42,940 bases of DNA, from positions 1 through 42,940 of the forward strand of contig JAZOOY010000001.1 of the NCBI GenBank assembly GCA_045655325.1, read 5' to 3'. The notes under the pieces are model-generated. The model made no database searches, was not told the DNA's origin, and worked only from the letters and a program-made list of their open reading frames with translations. This DNA is from UBA1738 sp045655325 (lineage in GTDB: Bacteria; Bacillota; Clostridia; UBA1381). Made by a program: the position numbers and the translations under genes. Position 1 is the first letter of the stretch. The number at the start of each line of letters is the position of its first letter. Of this stretch, positions 31,430 to 40,419 are shown in pieces.

Positions 31430-33230
31430 TTTGTATATCTCCTTTATTATAATATTTCAAAAACTCTGTTTCATCAAGCACTTCATGCTGGAGCAAAGCT
31501 TCTGCTACGTTTTTAAGTCTTTCTGCGTTTTCAGAAAGCAGGTCTTTCGCCTTTTTGTATTGTTCTTTTATAAGTTTTTCCACTTCTTTGTCAATTAATG
31601 TGGCAACTGTTTCGGAATATGCCTTGGAATGTCCGTAATCACGGCCAAGGAACACTTCTTCCTCACTGTCATAACAAACAGGTCCAACTTCGTCGCTCAT
31701 TCCGTATTTTGCCACCATATCACGGGCAATTGCGGTTGCACGCTTTAAGTCAGATGATGCGCCGTTTGAAATATCGTCTAAAATCAAGTCTTCGGCAGCT
31801 CTTCCGCCAAGAAGCACGATAATTTCAGCAAGCATATCCTTTCTTCCCGAAAACCAGATGTCCTCATTCGGGATATGCATTGTGTATCCGCCGGCTCTGC
31901 CACGTGGTATTATTGAAACCTGACGGACTGTGTCACGCTTTGATACCAGTTTTGCAAGGACAGCGTGGCCTGCTTCGTGGTATGCGGTTAATTTCTTTTC
32001 TTCATCAGTTACTTTCTGTGACGCTTTAGATGGTCCCATCATAACCTTGATGTTTGCATCTTCAATATCCTTTTCGTCAATCTCGGACTTTCCTCGTCTT
32101 GCCGCAAAAATTGCCGCTTCGTTCATAACATTTTCAAGGTCAGCACCTGTATATCCCGCCGTCTGTTTTGCTATCTTTGAAAAGTCAACTTCCTTTGAAA
32201 CCTTCTTGCCACGGCTATGAACCTTCAGGATTTCTTCACGGCCTGAAAGGTCCGGTCTTCCGACGGTAATCTGTCGGTCAAATCTGCCCGGACGAAGAAG
32301 AGCAGGGTCTAAAATATCCGGTCGGTTTGTTGCCGCCATTATGATAATGCCCTCGTTTTTGCCAAAGCCGTCCATTTCAACCAATAGCTGGTTAAGTGTC
32401 TGTTCTCTCTCGTCGTGGCCACCGCCCATTCCGGCACCACGGCGACGTCCTACAGCGTCAATTTCGTCTATGAAAATAATGCAAGGTCTTGACTTTTTGG
32501 CTTGTGCAAACATATCACGAACTCGTGATGCGCCAACACCTACATAAAGTTCAACGAAGTCAGAACCCGAAATTGAGAAGAACGGAACGCCTGCTTCTCC
32601 TGCAACGGCTCTTGCCAAAAGAGTTTTACCCGTTCCCGGAGGTCCTAAAAGAAGTACACCCTTTGGGATTCTTGCACCAAGTTCAATAAACTTCTGTGGA
32701 TTTTTCAAAAATTCAACAAGCTCTGAAAGCTCTTCTTTTTCTTCCTTTGCACCGGCAACATCGCTGAATTTAACCTTGCGGTTATCTTCAAGATTTAATT
32801 TTGCCTGACTCTTGGTAAAGTTTCCGCCACCTTTTCCGCCACCTTGCTGGAAGATAAGAAAGAAGAACACCAAAAGCATAAGTATGGACGAAATCGGTAG
32901 CAAGAAATCTGTCCACGAAACACGCTTTGGTGCAACCTTATAAATAAGTGCACCGCTTTCTGACTGTGCTAAAATTTCTTCACCAACATCGCCCTGAAGC
33001 ACTTCGGTAGACGGAATTTCGCAGGAAATTCTGGTTTCGCCCACTTTTGCTGTGGCGGTTGTACCGTCTATATTAAGTTCGGTAACTTCGCCCTTTTTAA
33101 TATGGTTTATAAGGGTTGAATACTCTGTACGCTCCGGTGCAGTTGCCGCATCCAAAAATGTTGAAACCAACATGGACGCAATTATGGCAATCAGTATCCA
33201 CCTGAAAAAACCTATTCGTTTAGTCTGCAC
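31413..33230 (-). CDS. ftsH: ATP-dependent zinc metalloprotease FtsH
   Basis: FtsH degrades misfolded membrane proteins and short-lived regulators. The 605-residue protein has two membrane helices (about 8-28 and 110-128) around an extracytoplasmic domain. The AAA+ domain has Walker A GPPGTGKTLLARAVAG, Walker B IIFIDEIDAVG and the SRH region with RPGRFDRQI. The zinc site is HEAGHA. The start is GTG at 33230 with AAAGGAG eight bases upstream, and the GTG shares one base with the tilS stop codon. The order tilS-ftsH is conserved in Firmicutes, but hpt, which lies between them in Bacillus, is missing. Confidence 0.98.
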   Translation of the reverse strand: MQTKRIGFFRWILIAIIASMLVSTFLDAATAPERTEYSTLINHIKKGEVTELNIDGTTATAKVGETRISCEIPSTEVLQGDVGEEILAQSESGALIYKVAPKRVSWTDFLLPISSILMLLVFFFLIFQQGGGKGGGNFTKSQAKLNLEDNRKVKFSDVAGAKEEKEELSELVEFLKNPQKFIELGARIPKGVLLLGPPGTGKTLLARAVAGEAGVPFFSISGSDFVELYVGVGASRVRDMFAQAKKSRPCIIFIDEIDAVGRRRGAGMGGGHDEREQTLNQLLVEMDGFGKNEGIIIMAATNRPDILDPALLRPGRFDRQITVGRPDLSGREEILKVHSRGKKVSKEVDFSKIAKQTAGYTGADLENVMNEAAIFAARRGKSEIDEKDIEDANIKVMMGPSKASQKVTDEEKKLTAYHEAGHAVLAKLVSKRDTVRQVSIIPRGRAGGYTMHIPNEDIWFSGRKDMLAEIIVLLGGRAAEDLILDDISNGASSDLKRATAIARDMVAKYGMSDEVGPVCYDSEEEVFLGRDYGHSKAYSETVATLIDKEVEKLIKEQYKKAKDLLSENAERLKNVAEALLQHEVLDETEFLKYYNKGDIQNETSN

Positions 33231-34531
33231 TATCTAGTCTCCTTTATTTCTATTTTATATCCCGCATTTTTGCTATCCTGAAACTCTTTTGAAAATCTCA
33301 TATCGCCTACGGCAATAATTTTGCCACAAGCCAGGACAATCGGGACTTCATTTCTCTTTTCATTAGGAATCTTTTTATCTGTGAAAAAGTCGGAAAGTTT
33401 CTTTTTTCCAAGCATCTTTGTAGGATAAAAAATGTCGCCCTGCTTTTTGCTTCTTACGGTAAGCAATGTATTTTCATCAAGATAAAAATCAGGCTTCTCG
33501 TCTGTTTTCTTAACTACTAAAGTCTTCCCAATTTCTGGAATTTTTAACACTTCTTCCGGATAAATTTCATAAAAAAACTCTTTTTTCTCTGTTTTTGCGG
33601 TGATTACAAGCTTTCCATATTCCACTTTTGCGGAAAATCCATCGGGCAAGTCTATGCTTTTTCCTGTCTGATTTTTTCGGCAAAGCTCTAAAATATCGTC
33701 AATATAATCCACGCTAAGATTCTGACAGGTTTTAGTAGAACTTTTCCAGAAAAGCTGTAAAACACGCCTTTTAATCGGCATAGGCATAGCATCAAGGTCA
33801 GGGATTTTAACTTCGCCTGAGAACTGCTTTCGTGCCAAGCTATCAAGATACTCTGCATCTTCTCCGATTAGTGTGGCATTCTTTGTCACCACATCAACAA
33901 AGGCAGGGTTAAAGTCCTTTTCAATCTTCGGAATCATTTCAAGGCGCACCTTATTTCGTGAATAAATAGCCTCAAAATTTGTTTCATCGGTTACAAACTC
34001 ATAGCCGTTTTTATTGCAAAACTCTATGATATCCGCCTTTTTTATATCAAGCATGGGTCTTATTATGTTGCCCCTTACGTAAGGAATCCCCGAAAGCCCC
34101 GAGGTTGATGCACCACGCATAAAGTTAAACACCAAAGTTTCCGCCACATCGTTTTTATTATGGGCAGTTGCGATTTTATCGTAGCCCAAAGATGCAAAGA
34201 ACTCATATCGTACATTTCTTGCAAAAAGCTCTTCGCCAACGCCCGCATCTTTTGCACCGTTTTTAATGTCTTTTGTAAGACAGTAAAACTGAACACCCAG
34301 CTTTTCGCATAAGTTCTTGCAGAACTGCATATCCCTGTTTGCAGTATCACGAAGCTGGTGGTTTATATGACAGCAGGCAATCTCTAAATTGTATTTCTCT
34401 TTCATGGAAAGAAGAACATACAAAAGTGCCGTAGAATCTGCACCGCCGGATAAGCCCACAAGAACTCTGTCACCGGTACTTAGCATATTATGGCTTTTTA
34501 CAGTTTTCTCGGCAATTTTCAAAATATCCAT
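33230..34531 (-). CDS. tilS: tRNA(Ile)-lysidine synthetase TilS
   Basis: TilS modifies C34 of the CAU-anticodon isoleucine tRNA to lysidine so that it reads AUA. The 433-residue protein has the PP-loop motif SGGADSTALL near residues 29-38, the following CCHINHQLRDTANRD, and the IATAHNKNDVAETLVFNFMRGAS segment. A C-terminal TilS domain ends the protein (RSKKQGDIFYPTKMLGKKKLSDFFTDKKIP). The ATG overlaps the dnaB stop codon (TAATG), and ftsH begins at its own stop. Confidence 0.96.
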   Translation of the reverse strand: MDILKIAEKTVKSHNMLSTGDRVLVGLSGGADSTALLYVLLSMKEKYNLEIACCHINHQLRDTANRDMQFCKNLCEKLGVQFYCLTKDIKNGAKDAGVGEELFARNVRYEFFASLGYDKIATAHNKNDVAETLVFNFMRGASTSGLSGIPYVRGNIIRPMLDIKKADIIEFCNKNGYEFVTDETNFEAIYSRNKVRLEMIPKIEKDFNPAFVDVVTKNATLIGEDAEYLDSLARKQFSGEVKIPDLDAMPMPIKRRVLQLFWKSSTKTCQNLSVDYIDDILELCRKNQTGKSIDLPDGFSAKVEYGKLVITAKTEKKEFFYEIYPEEVLKIPEIGKTLVVKKTDEKPDFYLDENTLLTVRSKKQGDIFYPTKMLGKKKLSDFFTDKKIPNEKRNEVPIVLACGKIIAVGDMRFSKEFQDSKNAGYKIEIKETR

Positions 34532-35883
34532 TACTGCTCTTCCTTTGCGCGATAATCAATATTTATAAACTTTGTATATTTACCCTGCCAGCCAAGTTTG
34601 AACATACCTGTTTCGCCGGCTCTGTGCTTGGCGATAATAACTTCCGCCATATTTTTATCTTCACTATCAGGATTATAATACTCGTCACGATACAAAAACA
34701 TTACAATATCTGCGTCCTGCTCGATAGAACCTGATTCACGGATATCCGCAAGCATAGGACGTTTATCCTGTCTTCCTTCAACAGCACGGGAAAGCTGTGA
34801 AAGTGCTATTACAGGAACCCCAAGTTCCTTTGCCATAACCTTTAGTGAACGTGAAATTTCAGAAATTTCCTGTTGTCTTGAATCGGTTCTTCCTGAACCC
34901 TGCATAAGCTGTAGGTAGTCGATTACAACCATGCTAAGGCCTTTTGTCTGTTTAAGTCTGTGGCACTTTGCTCTGATTTCAGAAACTGTAACGGTTGAAG
35001 AATCGTCTATATAAAGTGGTGATGCTGCAATCTTGTCAAGACGTTTTCCAAGTCTTGCCCAGTCTTCACCCTCAAACTTTCCTGTCAGGATTTTGCTTGA
35101 GTCAATTAGTGCCTGTGAACAGAAAATACGCTTTAAAATTGCTTCTTTCGGCATTTCCAGGTTGAATATGGCAACGGTTTTTCCGCTGTCAATCGCCACG
35201 TGTTCTGCAATATTAACCGCAAAACTTGACTTACCCATACCAGGACGACCTGCAATAAGGATAAACTCACCGCCGTGGAAACCGCCACAACGTTTGTTAA
35301 GCTCGTCAAAACCTGTTGAAAGACCCGTTAATTTGTTCGGGTTTTCTGCATTTTCAACCATATTCTGGTATGTTTCCAACGCAATTTCAACAACCGGCAC
35401 GATATCGCTTTTTTCTCTTCCTTCTGCGATATCGTAAATCATCTGTTCAGCTCGCTCCAAAACTCTGTCTGTTTCGCCTTCCTGACTGATAGCCAGGTGG
35501 TTAATTGCAGTTGCAGCAGTTGAAAGCTTTCTTAAAACTGATTTTTCAAGGATAATATTTGCATAGTGAGAAACGTGTTCTGTTGTGGAAATACTGGTAC
35601 TTACCGATGCAAGATATGGAATACCGCCAACGCTGTCAAGCTTGTCCTTTCGGGTTAAGCGGTCACTTGCTGTAACAATATCAACCGGTGTATTCTCGTT
35701 AAATAACTCAACACAAACCGAAAAAATTTCACGGTTTGCATCAAAGTAAAAGTCTTCTGCACGTATAAGCTCACAAGCGGCAGCCAAAGCTTTGCTATCC
35801 TGCAAAACGCAGCCGATTACCGCTTTTTCAGCTTCCAGGCTGTGCGGCAATTCATATTCCTGCATATTCATAACATCTGCCAT
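34531..35883 (-). CDS. dnaB: Replicative DNA helicase DnaB (DnaC in Bacillus)
   Basis: This hexameric helicase unwinds DNA at the replication fork. The 450-residue protein has the N-terminal primase-interacting domain (PHSLEAEKAVIGCVLQD). The RecA-like C-terminal domain has the Walker A GRPGMGKSSFAVNIA, Walker B-type MVVIDYLQLM, and the arginine-finger region ADIRESGSIEQDADIVMFLYRDEYY. It follows rplI by 31 bases, the conserved rplI-dnaB order. GGAGGGAG precedes the start. Confidence 0.97.
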   Translation of the reverse strand: MADVMNMQEYELPHSLEAEKAVIGCVLQDSKALAAACELIRAEDFYFDANREIFSVCVELFNENTPVDIVTASDRLTRKDKLDSVGGIPYLASVSTSISTTEHVSHYANIILEKSVLRKLSTAATAINHLAISQEGETDRVLERAEQMIYDIAEGREKSDIVPVVEIALETYQNMVENAENPNKLTGLSTGFDELNKRCGGFHGGEFILIAGRPGMGKSSFAVNIAEHVAIDSGKTVAIFNLEMPKEAILKRIFCSQALIDSSKILTGKFEGEDWARLGKRLDKIAASPLYIDDSSTVTVSEIRAKCHRLKQTKGLSMVVIDYLQLMQGSGRTDSRQQEISEISRSLKVMAKELGVPVIALSQLSRAVEGRQDKRPMLADIRESGSIEQDADIVMFLYRDEYYNPDSEDKNMAEVIIAKHRAGETGMFKLGWQGKYTKFINIDYRAKEEQ

Positions 35884-35914
35884 TTGAACCTACTCCCTCC
35901 GATTTTTTGGTCTA

Positions 35915-36361
35915 TTACTGACCCTTTACGGTAACCTTTAGTTTGCCTTTTACGCCCTCGTGAATCTTAACGTCAACAGTTGTTGTTCCAAGCACCTTTA
36001 TGCCATCCGGCATAACAAATTTCTTCTTGTCAAGTTTGATGTGGTGCTGCATTGTTAAGGCTTCTGCCACGTCCTTTGATGTGATAGAACCGAACAATTT
36101 GCCGTTTTCGCCGGCTTTTGCAGTTAAAACAACTTCAACTTCTTCCATCTTTGCTTTTGTTGCCTGTGCTTCTTCCAAAGCCACCTGCTGATGGTAAGCT
36201 GCCGCATCATTCTTGCCGTTCATTATGTTAATGTTTGTGTTTGTTGCTTCTTTTGCAAGGCCTTTTGGTAGGAGGAAGTTTCTTGCGTATCCGTCAGAAA
36301 CTTCAACTAATTGACCTTTCTTGCCTTGTCCTTTAACGTCCTGATTTAAAATAACCTTCAT
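35915..36361 (-). CDS. rplI: 50S ribosomal protein L9
   Basis: L9 is a two-domain protein that binds 23S rRNA domain V. The 148-residue product begins MKVILNQDVKGQGKKGQLVEVSDGYARNFLLPKGLA, the L9 signature, followed by the connecting helix and a C-terminal domain with GKLFGSITSKDVAEAL and HEGVKGKLKVTV. It lies between gdpP and dnaB, as in Bacillus (yybT-rplI-dnaC). Confidence 0.98.
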   Translation of the reverse strand: MKVILNQDVKGQGKKGQLVEVSDGYARNFLLPKGLAKEATNTNINIMNGKNDAAAYHQQVALEEAQATKAKMEEVEVVLTAKAGENGKLFGSITSKDVAEALTMQHHIKLDKKKFVMPDGIKVLGTTTVDVKIHEGVKGKLKVTVKGQ

Positions 36362-36377
36362 TTATGTTGCCTTCTTT

Positions 36378-38381
36378 CTAGTCCTTTTTGTTTTCTTCCA
36401 AATATTCAAATATTGCGTTTTCAAGCTGTTCCAAAACCGCTTCACCGTCACGGCTTGCCACCTGTGCACCGGCAACGGTTGCATGTCCGCCACCGCCAAG
36501 TTTTTCAACGATAACCTGTACATTTATATTGCCCAGTGATCTTGCGGAAATATAAGTTTCATCTTCCATCGGATAGATTACAAACGCCGCCTGAACACCT
36601 GCTAAATTAAGCATTTCATCCGCCGCCTGTGAAGATATAACCTTCATGTCAGGGTATGCTTCTTCGCAAACTGAAACAGAAATTCCATCTGCTACTTTTA
36701 CAGAGTTTTTGATAATCTCGGCTCTGTTAACATAAGCATCTTTATCCATATTAAATAACTTACGAACTTCCTGTGTGTTAAGTCCGTATCTTCTAAGGTA
36801 TGATGCCGCCTCGAATGTTCGAACACCGGTTTTCACACTGAAGTTCTTTGTATCCATCAGGATACCTGTGTATAGAGCCTTTGACTCAAATGGTGTAATC
36901 TTCTTGCCTTCATCAATGTACTGCAGAATTTCTGTTGCCATTTCGCAGGTTGATGATGCATATGGTTCGTGATAAACCAAAGACACGTTAGAAATAAAGT
37001 CTGTGCTTCGTCTGTGGTGGTCAATAACCACAACTTTTGTTGTCTTTTCTAAAAGGTCGCTATCAGGAAGCATTGACGGTCTGTGAGTATCCACAACCAC
37101 CAAAAGTGTGTTCATTGTTATAATATCTCTTGCAATTTCAGGAGATATAAGCATTCCGCGGTATTCTTCGTTCTTTATAACTTCGTCTGCCATTTTTGAA
37201 ATAGCAGGTGATGAATCAACAACGATATACGGCTCTTTTTCAAGAGTTCGTACCGCTCTTTGAAGACCAAGCATTGCGCCGAATGCATCATAATCAAGAC
37301 CGTGATGACCCATAAATATAACCTTGTCGGAATTTGCGATAAAGTCCTTTAATGCTTCTGCAAAAGAACGGGTTTTAACACGTGTGCTTCGCTCATAGTC
37401 CTTGGCAATTCCGCCATAGAAGTTGTACTGGCTGGCATCCTTAACTGCCGCCTGGTCGCCGCCACGGCCAAGTGCCATATCAAGTGCCGCTCTTGCATAG
37501 CCGTCATTTTCCAAAACATTTCCTGATGCGCCAACGCCAATGCTGACACTAATCGGCATTTTAAGTTCTTCGCCCAAAGCTCGCACCTTTTCTAAAAGGC
37601 TGAACTTTTTGTTTATATACTCTTTCAAATGCTGATGCTCAAAGAAAACAAGGTATCGGTCACGCTCTGTTTTCTTCATAACGCCCTTGCTTTCCTGTGC
37701 CCAGTCGCTGATGTACTTGTGAAGCTTAGAAAGTGCCTGCTGGCTTTCGGAATCGTCAAGCTTCTGGAAAACTTCGTCGTAGTTGTCGATGTTGACAATG
37801 GCGATGTCTGTCTTCTCGTTTTCATAGCGTTTACGAAGAGTTTCAACTTCGGTCTTGTCAATAAAATACAAAAGAACGGTAAAGTCCGGCTTATCCGCAG
37901 TTGATGCCGGTGTTCTTATAATATCGCCCACCACGTTATAGTGATGACCCTTGTAGTTTGCAAAGGTATAGATGCCGTTTGTGGACTTTAGGATTTCGGA
38001 CCACTTCAGCTCCGGCATAACCTCGTTTATCACAAGGTTGTAAAGGTCGTTTGTGCCAAGCATTTCGGCAAAAAGGTCGTTATACCAACTAATCTGACCG
38101 TTAATCTGAAGTACTGCCATAGGAAGTGGGAACTTGCTTATGGCATCGCTTGACATACCTGCACTTTGGGCGGTTATCATCTTTACATATTCGCCAAAGC
38201 TCTTTTTGTTCTTCTTTTCAAACGCTATACCGCACACCAACAAAAGCAGTGCAAACACGAAAAGTGTCCCTGCAATTTTGTACTGGTCTTCATATATTGA
38301 GAATGCGCCGCAAAGTGCCAGAATCAAAACTGAAACACCCAGTATAACGGCATTGTTACCGCTTTTATAACGCTTTTTCAT
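36378..38381 (-). CDS. gdpP: c-di-AMP phosphodiesterase GdpP
   Basis: GdpP degrades c-di-AMP, which controls potassium, osmotic balance and wall homeostasis. The 667-residue protein has two N-terminal membrane helices (ending about 50), a PAS-like domain, a degenerate GGDEF domain, then a DHH/DHHA1 domain. The DHH part shows GHHGLDYDAFGAMLGL, VVVDTHRPSM and VIDHHRRSTDFI; DHHA1 has GGGGHATVAG. The first motif reads GHHGLDYDA rather than GHxxxDxDA exactly, but keeps the metal ligands. The frame is open 15 codons upstream, but AAAGGAG six bases before 38381 sets the start. It heads the rplI-dnaB-tilS-ftsH run with a strong promoter. Confidence 0.95.
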   Translation of the reverse strand: MKKRYKSGNNAVILGVSVLILALCGAFSIYEDQYKIAGTLFVFALLLLVCGIAFEKKNKKSFGEYVKMITAQSAGMSSDAISKFPLPMAVLQINGQISWYNDLFAEMLGTNDLYNLVINEVMPELKWSEILKSTNGIYTFANYKGHHYNVVGDIIRTPASTADKPDFTVLLYFIDKTEVETLRKRYENEKTDIAIVNIDNYDEVFQKLDDSESQQALSKLHKYISDWAQESKGVMKKTERDRYLVFFEHQHLKEYINKKFSLLEKVRALGEELKMPISVSIGVGASGNVLENDGYARAALDMALGRGGDQAAVKDASQYNFYGGIAKDYERSTRVKTRSFAEALKDFIANSDKVIFMGHHGLDYDAFGAMLGLQRAVRTLEKEPYIVVDSSPAISKMADEVIKNEEYRGMLISPEIARDIITMNTLLVVVDTHRPSMLPDSDLLEKTTKVVVIDHHRRSTDFISNVSLVYHEPYASSTCEMATEILQYIDEGKKITPFESKALYTGILMDTKNFSVKTGVRTFEAASYLRRYGLNTQEVRKLFNMDKDAYVNRAEIIKNSVKVADGISVSVCEEAYPDMKVISSQAADEMLNLAGVQAAFVIYPMEDETYISARSLGNINVQVIVEKLGGGGHATVAGAQVASRDGEAVLEQLENAIFEYLEENKKD

Positions 38382-38436
38382 AACTTCTCCTTTAATGTCT
38401 CTTTCATAAAAATAGTTAGAATACACTTATTTTACC

Positions 38437-38465
38437 ATTTTACCATATATATAAGAAATAGTCAA
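38437..38465 (-). promoter_or_regulatory. Predicted SigA promoter of the gdpP operon
   Basis: On the minus strand TTGACT (38465-38460) and TAAAAT (38442-38437) are separated by 17 bases, about 55 bases upstream of gdpP. It is divergent from the promoter of the phosphoribosyltransferase gene, whose -35 begins about 45 bases away. Confidence 0.8.
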
Positions 38466-38511
38466 GTGTGCAAAAAGTGCATGTTGATAGGCTTCTAATC
38501 TATTTTTTATA

Positions 38512-38540
38512 TTGAAAAATATTTGGTTTTGTGGTATAAT
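38512..38540 (+). promoter_or_regulatory. Predicted SigA promoter of the phosphoribosyltransferase-mtnN-nudix operon
   Basis: TTGAAA (38512-38517) and a perfect TATAAT (38535-38540), preceded by TGG, are 17 bases apart and about 35 bases upstream of the start codon at 38576. Confidence 0.85.
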
Positions 38541-38575
38541 AATCCTATTGGATAACTAAAAAAGGAGTTTTGAAA

Positions 38576-39127
38576 ATGGAATTTTATAAAGTAACTCTAA
38601 ACGGAAAAGAATACGGACTTCCTATTGTGGAAATCAAGCCTGGCCTTTCAATTGCCGTACTTGATATGCTTTCATCAAGAGCACTTTCTCACGATGCCAG
38701 CTTTGCGGTTATCGAAAAAATCAAGGAATCAGGCCTTGACCTTTCTAAAGTTGACGTGGTGCTTTCTGCCGAAACAAAGGGTATCACCCTTGCATATCAG
38801 GTGGCAGAATACATCGGCTGCGAAATGGTAATCCTAAGAAAAGACCAGAAGATCTACTACAAGGACGTAACAAAAGCTCCTGTTGACACATACACAACAA
38901 AAAATCCGCACTACTTACACCTTGAAAATGGTCAGATTCCAAAAATGAAAGGCAAAAACGTGCTTATTGTTGATGACGTTGTTTCAACAGGTTCATCACT
39001 TCGTGCCATTGAATCAATCGTTACCGAAGTTGGCGGAAATATTTACGGAAAAGCATTCGTTTTCGCAGAAGGAGATGCGGCAAAGCGTGACGATGTTATC
39101 TTCGTTGACGCTCTTCCACTTCTATAA
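38576..39127 (+). CDS. Adenine phosphoribosyltransferase-like protein
   Basis: This 183-residue protein is a purine-type phosphoribosyltransferase, most similar in pattern to the Apt family. It has the PRPP-binding motif VLIVDDVVSTGSSLRA near residues 125-140, and an ETKGITLAYQVAEYIG segment that matches the Apt dimer and base site. The Apt-typical RKxxK region appears as LRKDQKIYYKDV. It would convert adenine (or a related base) and PRPP to the nucleotide. A TTG two codons upstream is in frame, but AAAGGAG is eight bases before the ATG at 38576. It leads an operon with mtnN, which releases adenine, supporting a salvage role; exact base specificity is not proven. Confidence 0.75.
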   Translation: MEFYKVTLNGKEYGLPIVEIKPGLSIAVLDMLSSRALSHDASFAVIEKIKESGLDLSKVDVVLSAETKGITLAYQVAEYIGCEMVILRKDQKIYYKDVTKAPVDTYTTKNPHYLHLENGQIPKMKGKNVLIVDDVVSTGSSLRAIESIVTEVGGNIYGKAFVFAEGDAAKRDDVIFVDALPLL

Positions 39128-39141
39128 CAGGAGGCATTAAA

Positions 39142-39828
39142 ATGATTGGAATTATTGGTGCTATGGAAATTGAGGTTGAAAAGATTAAAGCCTTTTTGAC
39201 CGATGTTCAGGCAGAAACTATAAGCGGAGTTAATTTTGTCCGCGGAAAATTTGACGAAAAAGACGTCGTTGTTGCAAAATGCGGTGTTGGTAAGGTTTTT
39301 GCAGGCCTTTGCGCAGAAGCTATGATTTTAAAGTATAACCCTGAGCTTATTATCAACGTGGGCGTTGCAGGTTGTCTTGACGAAACGCTGAAAATCGGTG
39401 ATATCGTTATTGCAGACAGCGTTTGCCAGCACGATATGGATACATCACCACTTGGTGACCCTGTGGGAATGCTATCCGACATAAATATCATAAAAATCCC
39501 TGCTGACAAAAAGGCTTATGAGCTATTTTCAGAATGCGCAAAAGAACTCAGCTTGCCATACAGCGTGGGAACTATCGCATCAGGCGACCAGTTCGTTTCA
39601 TCAGGCGATAAAAAGAAGTTTATTATTGACAATTTTGGCGCAAAATCCTGTGAAATGGAAGGCGGTGCCATCGGTCACGTATGCTATGTGAACAAGGTAC
39701 CTTTTGCGGTGCTTCGTGCTATGAGCGACGGTGCTGATGACGGTGCAAAAATGGACTTCCCTACTTTCGTAAAACTTGCGGCAGAAAATTCTACACTTGT
39801 GATTAAAACATTTCTTTCAAAATTTTAA
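39142..39828 (+). CDS. mtnN: 5'-methylthioadenosine/S-adenosylhomocysteine nucleosidase
   Basis: MtnN (Pfs) cleaves methylthioadenosine and S-adenosylhomocysteine, releasing adenine. The 228-residue protein starts GIIGAMEIEVEKI and contains VAKCGVGKVFAGLCAEAMI, INVGVAGCLDETLKIGDIVIAD, the IASGDQFVS segment and SCEMEGGAIGHVCYVN with catalytic Glu, then VLRAMSDGAD with the catalytic Asp. AGGAGG precedes the ATG. It sits 14 bases after the Apt-like gene and 12 bases before the Nudix gene. Confidence 0.96.
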   Translation: MIGIIGAMEIEVEKIKAFLTDVQAETISGVNFVRGKFDEKDVVVAKCGVGKVFAGLCAEAMILKYNPELIINVGVAGCLDETLKIGDIVIADSVCQHDMDTSPLGDPVGMLSDINIIKIPADKKAYELFSECAKELSLPYSVGTIASGDQFVSSGDKKKFIIDNFGAKSCEMEGGAIGHVCYVNKVPFAVLRAMSDGADDGAKMDFPTFVKLAAENSTLVIKTFLSKF

Positions 39829-39840
39829 GGAGCGTTAAAG

Positions 39841-40377
39841 ATGGACTTTACAGAAAAAACGATTGCAACAAGAGAGATTTATAAAGGCAGAATTGTGCAC
39901 CTTGTGGAAGATACCGTTGTTCTTCCTGATGGAAGAGAAGCAGGCCGTGAAATGATTCTTCATAATGGCGGCGTTGGCGTGATTGCCTTGGACGATGACA
40001 AAAACGTACTTATGGTTACACAGTACCGAAAGCCCTATGACGAAATGGTTTTAGAAGTGCCTGCCGGAAAATTGGAAAAAGGCGAAGACCCGCTATCAGC
40101 CGGACTTCGTGAACTCACCGAGGAAACAGGCTACAAAGCAGAAAAGGTTACATACCTTGGAAAATATTACCCAACTCCGGGTTATTGCAGTGAAATAATT
40201 TCGCTATACTTAGCCGAAGGTCTTTCATACGTTGGTCAGAACCTTGACCCGGGCGAGTTTGTGATAGTTGAAAAAATTCCACTTGCAAAACTTGTGGATA
40301 TGGTTATGAACAACGAAATCCCTGATGCAAAAACTGCAATCGCAATTTTGAAAGCAGATAAAATCGTGAATGGATAA
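39841..40377 (+). CDS. nudF: Nudix hydrolase, probable ADP-ribose pyrophosphatase
   Basis: This 178-residue Nudix enzyme has a complete Nudix box, GKLEKGEDPLSAGLRELTEETGY, with all catalytic Glu residues. Upstream lies the conserved VTQYRKPYDEMVLEVPAGKLE segment of ADP-ribose pyrophosphatases, and a proline near YPTPGYCSEIISLYLAEGL, which distinguishes ADPRase from other Nudix groups. It would hydrolyse ADP-ribose to AMP and ribose phosphate. It is the last gene of the plus-strand operon and is followed by a strong terminator. AAGGAG precedes the start. Confidence 0.9.
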   Translation: MDFTEKTIATREIYKGRIVHLVEDTVVLPDGREAGREMILHNGGVGVIALDDDKNVLMVTQYRKPYDEMVLEVPAGKLEKGEDPLSAGLRELTEETGYKAEKVTYLGKYYPTPGYCSEIISLYLAEGLSYVGQNLDPGEFVIVEKIPLAKLVDMVMNNEIPDAKTAIAILKADKIVNG

Positions 40378-40380
40378 AAT

Positions 40381-40406
40381 AAAAGCACCCGTTTGGGTGC
40401 TTTTTT
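40381..40406 (+). terminator. Intrinsic terminator after the Nudix gene
   Basis: The arms AAAAGCACCC (40381-40390) and GGGTGCTTTT (40395-40404) form a ten-base-pair stem with a GTTT loop and a T-run. It may also help end the convergent thiT transcript. Confidence 0.9.
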
Positions 40407-40419
40407 GCTAGCGTAGTTT

